64,000 bases of DNA from Marinitoga lauensis (GTDB lineage Bacteria; Thermotogota; Thermotogae; Petrotogales; Petrotogaceae). Made by a program: the position numbers and the translations under genes. The notes beneath the pieces were generated by a model. It was not told the DNA's origin. It saw only the letters and a list, made by a program, of their open reading frames with translations, and did not search any database. Positions 11,994-22,938 of the stretch are shown in pieces (positions within the stretch are counted from its first letter, which is position 1; each line of letters starts with the position of its first letter). The DNA lies in the NCBI RefSeq assembly GCF_004135675.1, contig NZ_QHLX01000001.1, forward strand, positions 124,001 through 188,000, given 5' to 3'.

Positions 11994-12021
11994 TTGAAGA
12001 GTTAAGAATTTATGATATAAT
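11994..12021 (+). promoter_or_regulatory. Promoter of the chemoreceptor gene
   Basis: TTGAAG at 11994-11999, a 16-base spacer and TATAAT at 12016-12021, preceded by TGA (extended -10). The start codon follows 30 bases later. Confidence 0.7.
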
Positions 12022-12051
12022 TGTTTGTTAAAAAATCAAAGGAGGGATTCA

Positions 12052-14205
12052 ATGAAATTAAAAAGTAAACTTCTCTTTATTTTTGTTGTTATACTATTAG
12101 TACCCTTTCTTATTCTGGGATATTTTTCCATAAGCAGTTCAAAAAAAGTACTAAAAAATGAAATAGAATCAAAATTTTCAAACATAATGGAATCAAAAAC
12201 TTTTGAGTTGTCTTTAATACTTGATAGATATAAAGGTGCTGTAGAAAATATTTCTAATTTTCAATACCTCCCTATAATGCTTAAATCGATGAATTCTTAT
12301 TTTAAAGATTTTCAAAGTATAAAAAATTTAAAAGATGTATATGTAAATCAAAATCCAAACCCACCAGAAGAAAGATATAAATTAAACAATGTTAATGAAG
12401 ATGAATTGGAAAAATACGGTGATGATGAATTTTCAATTTCCGACTATGATCTATTACATAGAAAATACCATCCAAATTTAGTTAAATATGCATTATCTCA
12501 AAATATTGAGGATATTTATTTGTTAAACACCGAAGGAGATATTATATATACATTAAATAAAGGTGATGAGTTTACAGAAAATATAAAAAATTTAGAAGAT
12601 ACTTCTTTGGGTAAATTATTTGAGGCACTAAAAAAACAATCAGATGATAAGATTACAATAGATTTTTCAAATATCTCCCTTTATAAATATAAAAATAATA
12701 AACCAATATTATTTATTGGAGAACCTTTTGTATACAGGTATGCCAGATATGGTTATATAATAATAGCCGTAGACTTTCAAAAAATAGGTCATATAATATT
12801 TGACTCTATAAACAAAGCTTCAAATACAGATATTTATGTACTAAATAAAGATAATATACTAATTTCAACATTAAAAGGTTATAATGTTGGAGAAAAAATT
12901 ACACAAATTCCATCATCAGCAAATATTATTACTGAATATAATAATTTTGAAGGAAAAAAAGTTTTGGGAATACTTTCAAATTTAAAATTAAACAACGAAA
13001 AATTAAAAATCATTTTAGAGGAAGATAAAAATGCTGCATATATTCCTATTAACAGATTAAAAAGCACATTAATTCTCGTCATAAGCATTACTTTAATTTT
13101 TGCTATAATCATTGCTATTATTTTTGCAAACAGCTTAACCAAACCAATAAAAGTCATTGAAAAGAATGCTATATTGGTTTCAGAAGGAGATTTAACTCAG
13201 GAAATTTCAATCATCAGAAAAGATGAAATTGGCTTAATTGGAAATATTTTTAATAAATTAAAAGATACTATAAAAAACATATCAATTTCGTTTAACAAAT
13301 ATTCTAACACATTAAAGAAAGCAGAAGAAAATCTTAATTCAACATCAGATGAATTGATAAATATTACAAACCAAACATTTGAATCATTTGAAGAAATTAA
13401 AAAAAGATTAGAAATTGTAGCTTCATCCGCTGAAGAAACAACAGCAAATATTCAAGAAATAACTTCAGGAGCAGACTTGTTATCTAAAGAAGCAAATAAT
13501 TTAAATTCTAAAACGAAAGAAATTACTGTTAGTGCTTCTTTAGGTAAATCAAATATTCAAAATATGATAAATGATGTTACAAATATTGAAAATCTTGTGG
13601 AAAAAAGTAATTCCATGATTTCTAAACTTTTCGATAAATCAAAAGCAATAGAAAAAATTGTTAATCAAATAACTGAAATTTCAAAACAAACCAATTTATT
13701 AGCATTAAATGCAGCAATAGAAGCCGCAAGAGCCGGAGAAGCTGGTAAAGGTTTTGCTGTTGTAGCAGATGAAATTAGAAAACTTGCAGATGAATCAAGT
13801 AATTCAGCAGCAAATATTACAGAAAATCTTAATTCACTTGTTAATGATGCCAGCGAAGCATTAAAAGAAAGTTCCAATATTACCAATAATGTTAATCAAA
13901 TAGTAGAATCTATTAAAGAAATTGGAAAACAAATGGAAAATATACTTTCTGAAATTGATATTATTTCTGAAATGGTTGATAATACCTCTAATATTTCTAA
14001 TCAACAAAAGATTTCGACATCTGAAATTACGAATGCTGTTGAAGCGATCTCTGTTTCTATCCAACATATAACAGAAAAAGTTGAAACTGTTTCTTCAATG
14101 ATGCAAAGACAAAAAATTAAATTAAATGATTTTGATGTTTTAATTAACGAATTGGAAAATATGACATCTGAAATGATTAATTTCTCGAAGAAATTTAAAT
14201 TATAA
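12052..14205 (+). CDS. Methyl-accepting chemotaxis protein
   Basis: A transmembrane chemoreceptor. ATG 12052 follows AAAGGAGGG. A first membrane helix ([19 protein letters not shown]) is followed by a ~320-residue extracellular sensor that looks like a double-Cache domain, a second helix ([19 protein letters not shown], ending near residue 362), a HAMP linker ([20 protein letters not shown]) and a long cytoplasmic coiled coil. The conserved hairpin [20 protein letters not shown] is near residue 546. The ligand cannot be told from sequence. 717 residues, frame intact. It pairs with the divergent cheW and is closed by a terminator. Confidence 0.95.
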   Translation: MKLKSKLLFIFVVILLVPFLILGYFSISSSKKVLKNEIESKFSNIMESKTFELSLILDRYKGAVENISNFQYLPIMLKSMNSYFKDFQSIKNLKDVYVNQNPNPPEERYKLNNVNEDELEKYGDDEFSISDYDLLHRKYHPNLVKYALSQNIEDIYLLNTEGDIIYTLNKGDEFTENIKNLEDTSLGKLFEALKKQSDDKITIDFSNISLYKYKNNKPILFIGEPFVYRYARYGYIIIAVDFQKIGHIIFDSINKASNTDIYVLNKDNILISTLKGYNVGEKITQIPSSANIITEYNNFEGKKVLGILSNLKLNNEKLKIILEEDKNAAYIPINRLKSTLILVISITLIFAIIIAIIFANSLTKPIKVIEKNAILVSEGDLTQEISIIRKDEIGLIGNIFNKLKDTIKNISISFNKYSNTLKKAEENLNSTSDELINITNQTFESFEEIKKRLEIVASSAEETTANIQEITSGADLLSKEANNLNSKTKEITVSASLGKSNIQNMINDVTNIENLVEKSNSMISKLFDKSKAIEKIVNQITEISKQTNLLALNAAIEAARAGEAGKGFAVVADEIRKLADESSNSAANITENLNSLVNDASEALKESSNITNNVNQIVESIKEIGKQMENILSEIDIISEMVDNTSNISNQQKISTSEITNAVEAISVSIQHITEKVETVSSMMQRQKIKLNDFDVLINELENMTSEMINFSKKFKL

Positions 14206-14217
14206 TATTTATTTATG

Positions 14218-14250
14218 AAGACTCCGGACTTTTTCTCGGAGTTTTATTTT
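14218..14250 (+). terminator. Intrinsic terminator after the chemoreceptor gene
   Basis: ACTCCG (14221-14226) pairs with CGGAGT (14237-14242), extended by AAG/TTT, followed by a T-rich tail TTTTATTTT. Confidence 0.75.
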
Positions 14251-14274
14251 CCATATAAAAAATAATAAATAATA

Positions 14275-14283
14275 TGTTATAAT
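14275..14283 (+). promoter_or_regulatory. Extended -10 box of the cyclase cluster
   Basis: TGTTATAAT, 16 bases before the ATG of the CHASE2-cyclase gene, so the leader would be only about 10 bases. RBS AGGTGA lies between. No clear -35. Confidence 0.5.
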
Positions 14284-14299
14284 TATATTAGGTGATAGT

Positions 14300-16293
14300 A
14301 TGAAAATCTTTAAATTTAATCTAAGAATAACACATCTACTTTTTATTTTATTTTTATCTATTTATTTAATAACTTACTTATTTAACAATCCATGGATTGA
14401 AATTTTTGAATTGAAAACACTGGATTTAAGATATAGAATAAGAGGAGAAAAAAAGATAGATTCTAAAGTTGTTATTATTGCTATAGATGAAAATTCATTA
14501 ATAAACATGTCTATGCAATTTAATGATGAATGGCCATGGAATAGAGAGCACTATGCTAGAATGATTGCAAAATTATTTAAATTAGGCATTAAAACTATTG
14601 GTTTCGATGTTTCTTTCACAACACCATCAGAAAGCAATATTATGAGCAATGGAAAATCAAAAGATGATGTATTATTGTCTGCAATACTGAGAAAATATAA
14701 TAAAGTTGTATTAGGAACATATTTAACTGTGAAAAAACAAAATTTTCTGGAATATAATGATGAGTTTAAGGAAGAGTTAGAAAAAAATAGATTTTATTTA
14801 AAATATTCTTTTAAGTTAAAAAATCCGGAATATTTATCTTTATTCTTCCCACTAACCGCATATAAAGTAATACCACCAATTCCTGAATTTTCTTCATTAG
14901 CTCCATCATCCACATATGAAATTGGACAATTGGATCCAGATGGTGTAGCAAGAAGCTTACCATTAATATTTAAAGAAGATTGGGCTGCTGAAAAGGGATA
15001 TAGTACGGGGTTATTTCCACATATGGATCTTATTTTATATGCATTTTATAAAAATTATGATGTAAATAAATTTATTTTTGATCCAAAGAATTACTCAATA
15101 GAAATTAATGGTGAAAGCATAAAAACAGATAAAAATGGATTTTATTTATTAAACTTTTATGGAAAGGGTTCAGATATATTTGATACAATTTCTTTTTATG
15201 ATTTAGTATATACAAATAAATATGATAACTATGACTTTAAAGGGAAAGTAGCAATTTTAGGGTATTCAGCTACTGCAAAAGGATTGTACGATTTACGAAT
15301 AACCCTTTTTCAAATGATGAACCTGGAGTTTATTTACATGCTACTGCTGTTCAAAATTTGATAAGCAAAGATAAAATTAGAAGAATAAACTTTTTTTATA
15401 GTGTAATTATATTATTTTCATTACTCTTTTTATCTTTATCATTTTCCATTTTTAAAAAAATATCCATAAAACTTATCTCATTTTCAATACCTACATTATA
15501 TATTTTTATATCTTATTTCTTATTTAAAAATAATATATGGATTGATACTTTTTATCCAGTTGTTTCAACACTAATAATTCCAGTTGTAGATACTATTCAG
15601 TCAGTATTAAAAGAATCTAAAGAAAAGAAAAAAATAAAATCGTTCTTTTTTAAATATGTACCAGACTTTGTAGCTCAAAAACTTCTGGATCAGGGAAAAA
15701 CTGAACTTGGTGGTGAAAAAAAGAAAGTTGTTCTTATAATGTCAGATATAGTCGGCTTTACTGAAAAGTCCGAAAAGCTTTCGCCAGAAGATGTAGTAAG
15801 ATTTTTAAATTATTATTTATCTCAAATGGCCGATATTATAAGAAATAAATATTATGGTACAATAGACAAATTTATAGGAGACTTAATAATGGCCATTTTT
15901 GGTGCTCCCATAGAGTTCGGAGATGAAGTTGATAGAGCTATTTCCTGCGCACTTGATATGAGAAAAAAATTAAAAGATATAAATATTGAACTCAAAAAAA
16001 TGGGATTTGATTTTGAAGTAAATGCTGGAATCGGAATGCATTATGGAGAAGTTATTATAGGTAATATAGGAGCAGATTTTAGGATGGATTATACATGTAT
16101 AGGAGATACGGTAAATACTACTTCCAGAATTGAACATTTAACTCGCGACTTAAATCAATGGTTAATTGTAACCGAAGAAATTGTGAAAAGATCTAAAAAA
16201 TATAATTTTAAATATATTGGAGATTTTAAAGTTAAAGGAAAAGAATTACCTTTGAAATTATATGTTATCAAGGAAGGAGATATAGATGAATAA
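14300..16293 (+). CDS. CHASE2-domain class III adenylate cyclase
   Basis: A membrane receptor that makes cyclic AMP from ATP. Residues 1-30 hold one membrane helix. A CHASE2 sensor domain follows (VVIIAIDENSL, EWPWNREHYARMI, LGIKTIGFDVSF), then three hydrophobic helices (about residues 365-420) and a cyclase domain with metal-binding Asp in MSDIVGFTE and in KFIGDLIMAIFG. Lys of DKFIGD together with Thr of DYTCIGDTVN is the ATP-selecting pair seen in some bacterial cyclases such as CyaC, so cAMP rather than cGMP is inferred. A single indel at 15302-15310 (C3 or T5 run) splits the frame within CHASE2 (restored ITPFSNDEPGVYLHA). It overlaps the next gene by 8 bases. Confidence 0.92.
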
Positions 16294-17458
16294 ATTATAT
16301 AATTTACTTTTAGAAAATATTAAAACCCTAAAATTAATTGATATAGAATTTAAAATTACTATAGATAACGAAGTTTATGAAAATATAATTACTAACAAAA
16401 AAGAAAGGATTAGAATTCAATATAAAGGCGAACATTATGTAGAAATTGTTTTTTTTGAAAATATAGATTATATTTTTTTATTGAGCTTAGACTCTATTAT
16501 TAAAGACTTTTGTTCCATAAAAAAGAAAAAAATATTGATGAAAAGATATTAAATTTTATTTCTAATATAAAACCAAATATCCAGTTTAAAAAAACTATTG
16601 AAAATATTAAACAAACCTTAAAAAATACTTTTTCTCTTGATGATATTAAATTTTATTTATCTACAGAAGCTAAATTTTTTGAAAATATTGAATTTATTAC
16701 TTCATCAGAAAAAATCATTTCTTACATAAACTGCAATATCAATAAAATAATTGTTCCTGTGATTTTAGAAAGTTTCGATCTTGGTTATTTTGTTTTAATA
16801 AGAAATAAAGGTTTTACATTATATGATTATGCCCTAATATATAAATTGAATGATTATATTAAAAAAAATATTGAAAATTCATTTTTAGAAAATAAGTTTG
16901 ATATAATTCTTGACAAATCATTGAATGTACTAACAATTATTTTAGAAACCAGAGTACCTGGTGCTGAGAAACATTGCGAAAATATCTTAAAATCAGCTAT
17001 CAAATTTGGAGAAATCTTAAACTTAAGTAGCAAAAATATTCAAAATCTTAAATTTGGAAGCATGATATTTGATATTGGAAAAATTGGAATACCTGAAAGA
17101 ATTTTATCAAAAAAGAAGAATTAACTTTAGAAGAAAATAATCTTATAAAAAGCATGTTATATATGGATATAATCTTGTATCAAAATTCCAACAATTCCTG
17201 AAGATGTTAAAAAAATTGTTTTATATCATCATGAAAAATGGAATGGAGAAGGCTATCCCGATGGCTTAAAAGGTAACAATATCCTTTATTAGCACAAATA
17301 ATTGGTTTGCTTGATACATATTATTCTTTATTGGAAGATAGACCATATCGGAGTAAATTACCAAAAACAAAAGCTATTGAATTAATAGATAATTATAGTG
17401 ATGTTTTTTTTAATCCCAAACTGGTAAAGGTTTTAAAAGAGGTGGTCGAAAATGATTG
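16286..17458 (+). CDS. HD-GYP domain protein with a lost metal-binding His
   Basis: About 390 residues after repair of breaks near 16515, 17115, 17190 and 17285. The first ~240 residues are unrecognised and contain a GAF-like stretch. The C-terminal part aligns with HD-GYP c-di-GMP phosphodiesterases: EKHCENILKSAIKFGEIL, then MIFDIGKIGIPERIL, then LYHHEKWNGEGYPDGLKG and LLDTYYSLLEDRPYRS. The HD dyad of the family reads FD here, while HH, GYP and the last Asp remain. Loss of one metal ligand suggests weak or no catalysis, so it may bind ligand only. It overlaps the cyclase gene by 8 bases and the next gene by 7, indicating tight co-expression. Confidence 0.7.
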
Positions 17459-18102
17459 AAAATACATTTTTTATTTTCTGCTTTCTCATTTAATTGGTGA
17501 TTATGTATTTCAAACATCTTATATTGCTCGATATAAAAATTCAAAAGTGGGTGTCTTAATTTTACATATTTCTATTATATTCATTTCAATGTTTCTATTG
17601 TTTTTGCCTTCTATTTTAAATTTATATAACTTATTTATAATAATTTTATTAACGTTTATCCATTTATCCATAGATACTTTAAAATTCAAGAATAGAGCAA
17701 AAAAGCATTTAATTCGCATACTTATTATATTTTAGATCAGGTTATGCATTTTTCTTCATTAATTTTGGCAAGTATGTTATATAAACCTCAAAATTTTTTC
17801 ATATTACCAGAATATACAAAAATTATAACACTTGGGCTGTTTAATGCTTATTTTATAAGTTTATTATTCTATATGATTGATGGATTTTCAAAACCTTATA
17901 AAAGAGATTATTTAGGATATCTATTTAGATTTTCTTTACCTTTCATAAAATATTATAGTAATATATTATTTTAATATTCTCATTCTTATTTATTTTATCT
18001 TCTATACTAATTATGATGAAAAAAGAGGAGATAAATACTAAATCAGAATTAGGTCCGTTGGCATTTAGTATAATAATTACTTATTTAACTATATGGAGGT
18101 GA
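17452..18102 (+). CDS. DUF3307 family membrane protein
   Basis: Restoring one T near 17470 gives the family start: ATG 17452 then FYFLLSHLIGDYVFQTSYIA, matching the 'HLxGDYxxQ' opening of DUF3307 proteins. The body is almost entirely hydrophobic helices (ILHISIIFISMFLLFLP, LFIIILLTFIHLSIDTLKF, and more to the C-terminus). Further breaks lie near 17712 and 17965. About 217 residues after repair. Function is unknown. It is fused into the cAMP/HD-GYP cluster by a 7-base overlap upstream and by the next gene's start 4 bases after its stop. Confidence 0.65.
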
Positions 18103-18106
18103 AATT

Positions 18107-20219
18107 ATGTTTAAAAGGTGGGAATGGTGATCATATTTTTATTGAGTGTATCATTATTTTTTGGAAATTTCTCTATTAATGTTGAAAATACAACAGTTTA
18201 TGCAGGCGAAAATGTACCTATAGAGATAGAAACTGATCAAACAACATTGACACATCTTTATGTTGATGTTACAAGTGGCGGCTTTGATGATCCGCTAATT
18301 TTATTTGACGGATTTGATTTGGTCGATGGAAAAGCTCATTTAACATTTCTTGCTCCTTTAATACCTGGAGATTCTGTTATTACCTTTTTTAATGAAGATA
18401 GAACATTCGAAAAGGTTTTAAATTTGAAAGTGATCGAAGAAAGTATGAATTTACCTGAAACAAAATTGATAATATTAGAAAAAAGAGGAAATGTATTATA
18501 CAAAACACCTGATTCAGATATATGGGATTCACTTTCAACCGATACTGTAATTCAGGAAAAATCAGAATTATTGACATTAAAAGACGGCTTTGTCCATTTA
18601 AAAGAACCAAGCCTTAATATTGAAATTAAAGTTGCTGCAGATACTCAATTATATATAAAACGCTTAAGAGTTTCTGAAAGTGGAGATATAGATATTGAAT
18701 ATGAATTAAAAAAAGGTGCTACAATTAACAAAATAAAAGAAATATTAGCTCCAGGATCAAAATATTTAGTAGGTTCTGGATCTGTAGTTGCTGGAGTTAG
18801 AGGAACAGAATTTGGATTCGAGAATCATAACGGAAATACTCAAATTAGAACTTTTGAAGGAACAGTATATACAATGGTAAATAATCAATTATTTCCTGTT
18901 ACTGCTGGAAATATGTTTAATTATTCTTCTGAACAACCCAGACCTCAAATACAAAAATTAGATAAACCATTAGAAGAATACGAGAACGAAATTATACCTA
19001 AAAAAGAAGTCAAAACTGAGGAACAACCAAGTGAAAAACAACAAAAAGAAACTAAAACTGAGGAGCAACCAAGTGAAAAACAATCTAAAACAAAAGCGAA
19101 TATTGGAAATATATCTTTTGGAAAACAAACAAAAGGATTAAACAGTTATCTTGTTTATTCTTTTGCTCCAAATCTGGATTTTGGTCCATTTGGTATTGGA
19201 ATTGGTTTTAATGCCTATCAAGAAAATATAGATAGTCCTCTTTATTACGGATTACCAACAGAGGAAGCATCGCCTTCTGAAAATATTTTAAGCGCATTAT
19301 CCATTAATTATTTTAAACTAGATTTTCCTGCTTTTTATATAAGATATGGAATAAGTCCGTCATATACAAAAGGTTTAGGATTATTTATGAATAATTATTA
19401 TGTTCCATATTCACGAGTTTTAGATGCTGAATTAAGATTTTCAAATTTACAGTTAGGGTTCCATTTACCATATGAAATTACCTCTTTGATACCATTTAAG
19501 TATCAGCAATCTTCAAATATTTTCTTTGGATATATTAATGCTAATTTAAATATTTTTAATGCAGAAATTACCGGAATAATAAATTTAGATAAAAATAAAC
19601 CAAAAATGATTTTAATCAAGCATATTTAGCCACACTATATAAAGATATTTTATTTTTCAGATTGGGATAGAAACAGACGTTATTATTACAAATGAAGGCA
19701 CAATGGTTTGGGTATGTTAGCAGGACCAATGATGAATCTTCCGCCATTTTTCCAATTTATGTTTGGTTTTAATTACTTATCAGATGGCTTTAACAATGAA
19801 TACTTAAATTCATACTATGAATATAATGCCGCTAATGGTTTTTATATGCATTTAAATAACAAATCTTCATTTGGATTAATGGGAAAATCTATTTTGAGTA
19901 TAAATCCTTATTTACATTTGCTTCTAAAATATAATAAATTATTTAGTGAAGATAGAGATAGTTTATTAAGTGGGCAAATGACGGTAAACATACCTTCAAT
20001 AGGAGGTATGCCTCAATTAACAGCTGGATTTAGTTATATGCAATATAAATTTCTTGAAGATTCCAGTGTATCTAATATTTTCTTAAACGATAATACTAAT
20101 TTACAGGATTCATTTATTATCCTGTATTAGAAAATTCAGGAGTTATTTATTCTATAAATTATAATATGAAAGAACAAAAATTCGAATATACTTTAAACTT
20201 TGAAACCAAGGAGTTTTAA
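18107..20219 (+). CDS. FecR-domain exported protein with barrel-like C-terminus
   Basis: ATG 18107 follows GGAGGTGAAA. One indel near 18117 separates it from a signal peptide (MVIIFLLSVSLFFGNFS). An Ig-like N-terminal part is followed by a FecR domain: LKKGATINKI, LVGSGSVVAGVRGTEFGF, RTFEGTVYTMVNNQLFPV. A charged linker carries two direct copies of KTEEQPSEKQ (about 19013-19085). The ~370-residue C-terminal part is rich in aromatic alternating strands typical of outer-membrane barrels. Breaks occur near 19625, 19690 and 20125. The repaired length is about 700 residues. It sits between a DUF3307 protein and a GAF-HD-GYP protein. An envelope sensor or anchor role is inferred. Confidence 0.68.
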
Positions 20220-20221
20220 TA

Positions 20222-21487
20222 ATGTTAAATGTGGTTATACAAAATTTTGATTTAAAAGGTATAGTATTCGACAATAAATTATATGGTGAAAAAGGAGATT
20301 TTATAATTAACATTCCTCCTGATATTAAGGTTTTTTCAGATAAAAAATTAACTTCTCTTGAAATAATAACATTGAAAAATGCATTAACTACTATCAACAA
20401 TGAAAATTTAAAAAATTTTAGATTTAAAAGTGGCCATATATTGGAAATTTTAGAATTAATAAATAGTAATTTCAAATTAGAAACTGTTTTAAAATTAACA
20501 GAAGATGCGTTAAGAAAATTATTAAATTCTGATGGGCTTCAATCTTATTATATAATGAAGATAAGCACGTATTAAATTTTTATGTTACCTCTGGTGGTGC
20601 CAGCGGAAATATTGAAACTATTGATGTTCCGATAGATAGTTCAATTGCGGAGAATGTTTTAAAAGAAAACAAACTCTTATAATAAACGATGCACAAAAAA
20701 ACCCTTTACATTTTAAAAAAACCGATATGAAAGCAAAATATGAAACAAAAAATATAATTGCTACTCCCTTGTTTTTGAAAATGAGACTATAGGTGTATTA
20801 GAAGCAGTTAATAAAAAAAGTGGAATTTATACGCAGGAAGATATGGAGGTTATTGAGCTTTTCTCCTCTTTAATATCGAACAAATTGATGAATTCAAAAA
20901 TATATGAAGACTTGAGCAGCACAATAAAAGGGATCATTTTAGCGGTTGCTACGGCCATAGATTTAAGAGATAATTATACACATACTCACTCTAAAAATGT
21001 TTCAAATCTATCAGTCAAAATAGGTAAGGAATTAGGATTTAATGATTCTTTTTTAGAAGAACTCGAAATTGCTGCTCTTTTACATGATGTTGGAAAAATA
21101 GGTATTCCAGATGAGATATTAAATAAACCCTCAAGATTAACTGATGATGAATACAAAATTATACAATCACATACTATTATTGGCGCTAAACTTTTATCAG
21201 AAATTGATTTTCTTTCTAAAAACATTCCTTTAGGAGCATTAGAACATCATGAAAAACTCGATGGAACTGGATATCCTTATAATAAAAAAGACGGAGAAAT
21301 ATCATTGTTTGGAAAAATTCTTGCAGTGGTTGATATATATGATGCTTTAACCGCAAAAAGAATTTATAAAGAACCGTGGCCAAAAGAAAAAGTGTTAAAA
21401 ATTTTAAAAGAAGATTGTCCAAAAAAATTTGATTGTGAAATAGTAAGGGCTCTTGAAAAGTGCGTTAGTATACAAAAAGGGGATTAA
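20222..21487 (+). CDS. GAF-HD-GYP cyclic-di-GMP phosphodiesterase
   Basis: HD-GYP proteins hydrolyse cyclic di-GMP to GMP. RBS AAGGAG precedes ATG 20222. After ~100 residues a GAF domain runs across three frames with breaks near 20540, 20670 and 20770 (LNFYVTSGGASGN, SIAENVLKENK, ATPLVFENETIGVLEAVNKK). The HD-GYP domain follows intact: THTHSKNVSNLSVKIGKELG, ALLHDVGKIGIPDEIL, EHHEKLDGTGYP, VVDIYDALTAKRIYK. All metal ligands are present, unlike its relative at 16286-17458. About 422 residues. It is the last gene of the signalling cluster; a terminator overlaps its stop codon. Confidence 0.9.
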
Positions 21488-21506
21488 TTCCCCTTTTCAT
21501 TTTTTA
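21475..21506 (+). terminator. Intrinsic terminator of the signalling cluster
   Basis: AAAAGGGGA (21475-21483) pairs with TCCCCTTTT (21489-21497) around loop TTAAT, followed by CATTTTTT. The stop codon of the HD-GYP gene lies in the loop. Confidence 0.82.
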
Positions 21507-21513
21507 AAATATA

Positions 21514-21522
21514 TGATATAAT
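21514..21522 (+). promoter_or_regulatory. Extended -10 box of dnaX
   Basis: TGATATAAT 32 bases before the dnaX ATG; a weak TTTTCA at -35 with a 17-base spacer. Confidence 0.55.
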
Positions 21523-21554
21523 TTATATTGATTCTTTTATAGGAGGAATATTCA

Positions 21555-22925
21555 ATGATTACATTATATAGAAAATATAGACCTATGACATTTAACGAAT
21601 TAATAGGTCAAGAGCATATAAAGAAATATTTTGAAAAATCAATAGAAAAAAATGAAATTTCACATGCCTATATATTTTCAGGACCACGCGGAACTGGAAA
21701 AACATCGACTGCAAGAATATTAAGTAAAGTTTTAAATTGTAAAAATCCTAATGGTCATAATCCATGTAATACATGTGAAAACTGCATTGCTATAAATAAT
21801 GGAAATTTTATGGATGTTATAGAGCTTGACGCTGCTTCAAACAGAGGTATCGATGAAATAAGAAAAATTCGTGATGCTGCAAATTTTAGACCAGTTTCTG
21901 GAAAATACAAAGTATATATAATCGATGAATTTCATATGCTTACTAAAGAAGCATTTAATGCTTTGTTAAAAACATTAGAAGAACCACCTGAACATGTGAT
22001 TTTTATCTTAGCTACAACTAATCTTGAAAAAGTTCCTGAAACTATAATTTCAAGAGCCCAGGTTTTGCAATTTAAAAATATTACAGAAAATGATATAACA
22101 AATCATATTATAAACATAGCTAAAACCGAAAATAGGAACATTACAGAAGAAGCAGCAAAAATAATTGCCAGAAAAGCTAAAGGTGGAGCAAGAGATGCTT
22201 TATCTCTTTTAGAACAGTTATTAAAATTCTCCGATAATGATATAACTCAAAATGATGTTATTAAAATTTTAGGTTTATTTGATGAAAATTTGCTGAAAGA
22301 TTTTATAAATTCTATTTATAATGGAAATAATGAAAATTTGCTGAAAATATCAAATGAAATTTTTAATGAAGGTAAAGAAATAGAGGTTTTTTTAGAAGAA
22401 GTTTTAGAATATATTTTTAATAATATAGAAAAATCAGAAAATTTATCAAGAGATATTCACATTGCAAAAAAATTATCTGATTTATTAAAAGAAATCAAAT
22501 ATTCAGAAAATAAAAAGATTCTATTTGATATAAATATATTATTGTTTGCTTTTGAATACAATAATGTTCAAAATCCTTTACAACATACAAACCTGAATAA
22601 AATAACTCAATATAAAGAAGCAACAACATCTACTACTGAATCATTAACTTCAAAAGTGTTGAATATATTATTAAACAAAAAAGAAAAAATGGATTTAGGA
22701 TTGTATTTTGCTTTAAAAAATGCAAAAATAACTGAAAAAGATGATTATATTAAAATATTTTTTAAGAAAGAAAATTTATTGGAATATCAAATTGTAAAGT
22801 CTAAATCTACTATTTTAGAATTATTTTATTCAAATCTTACAAAACATCTTGTAAAAATTGATATTGAATATGAAGATAATAATGATGATGAAATGAGAAA
22901 AAATAATATTATAAAACTCTTTTAA
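21555..22925 (+). CDS. dnaX: DNA polymerase III subunit gamma/tau
   Basis: The clamp-loader ATPase that loads the sliding clamp and organises the replisome. RBS AGGAGGAATA precedes ATG 21555. Features in order: RKYRPMTFNELIGQ, Walker A GPRGTGKTS (about residue 43), a four-Cys zinc module (CKNPNGHNPCNTCENC), Walker B VYIIDEFHML, sensor 1 and arginine finger IISRAQVLQF, then the lid domain KGGARDALSLLEQ. The 456-residue protein has only a short tau-type tail, as in many thermophiles. The frame is intact. It begins a long operon that runs through uppS, cdsA and alaS. Confidence 0.96.
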   Translation: MITLYRKYRPMTFNELIGQEHIKKYFEKSIEKNEISHAYIFSGPRGTGKTSTARILSKVLNCKNPNGHNPCNTCENCIAINNGNFMDVIELDAASNRGIDEIRKIRDAANFRPVSGKYKVYIIDEFHMLTKEAFNALLKTLEEPPEHVIFILATTNLEKVPETIISRAQVLQFKNITENDITNHIINIAKTENRNITEEAAKIIARKAKGGARDALSLLEQLLKFSDNDITQNDVIKILGLFDENLLKDFINSIYNGNNENLLKISNEIFNEGKEIEVFLEEVLEYIFNNIEKSENLSRDIHIAKKLSDLLKEIKYSENKKILFDINILLFAFEYNNVQNPLQHTNLNKITQYKEATTSTTESLTSKVLNILLNKKEKMDLGLYFALKNAKITEKDDYIKIFFKKENLLEYQIVKSKSTILELFYSNLTKHLVKIDIEYEDNNDDEMRKNNIIKLF

Positions 22926-22938
22926 TATGGGGGTTATT

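Noticed and set aside
22677..22735. A6G heptamer in dnaX that could give a gamma-like product by slippage, with stops soon after in both other frames.
   Set aside because: The heptamer phase (AAC AAA AAA GAA) does not fit a tandem -1 slip, A runs of six are common here, and the region is prone to run-length errors. Too weak to claim programmed frameshifting.
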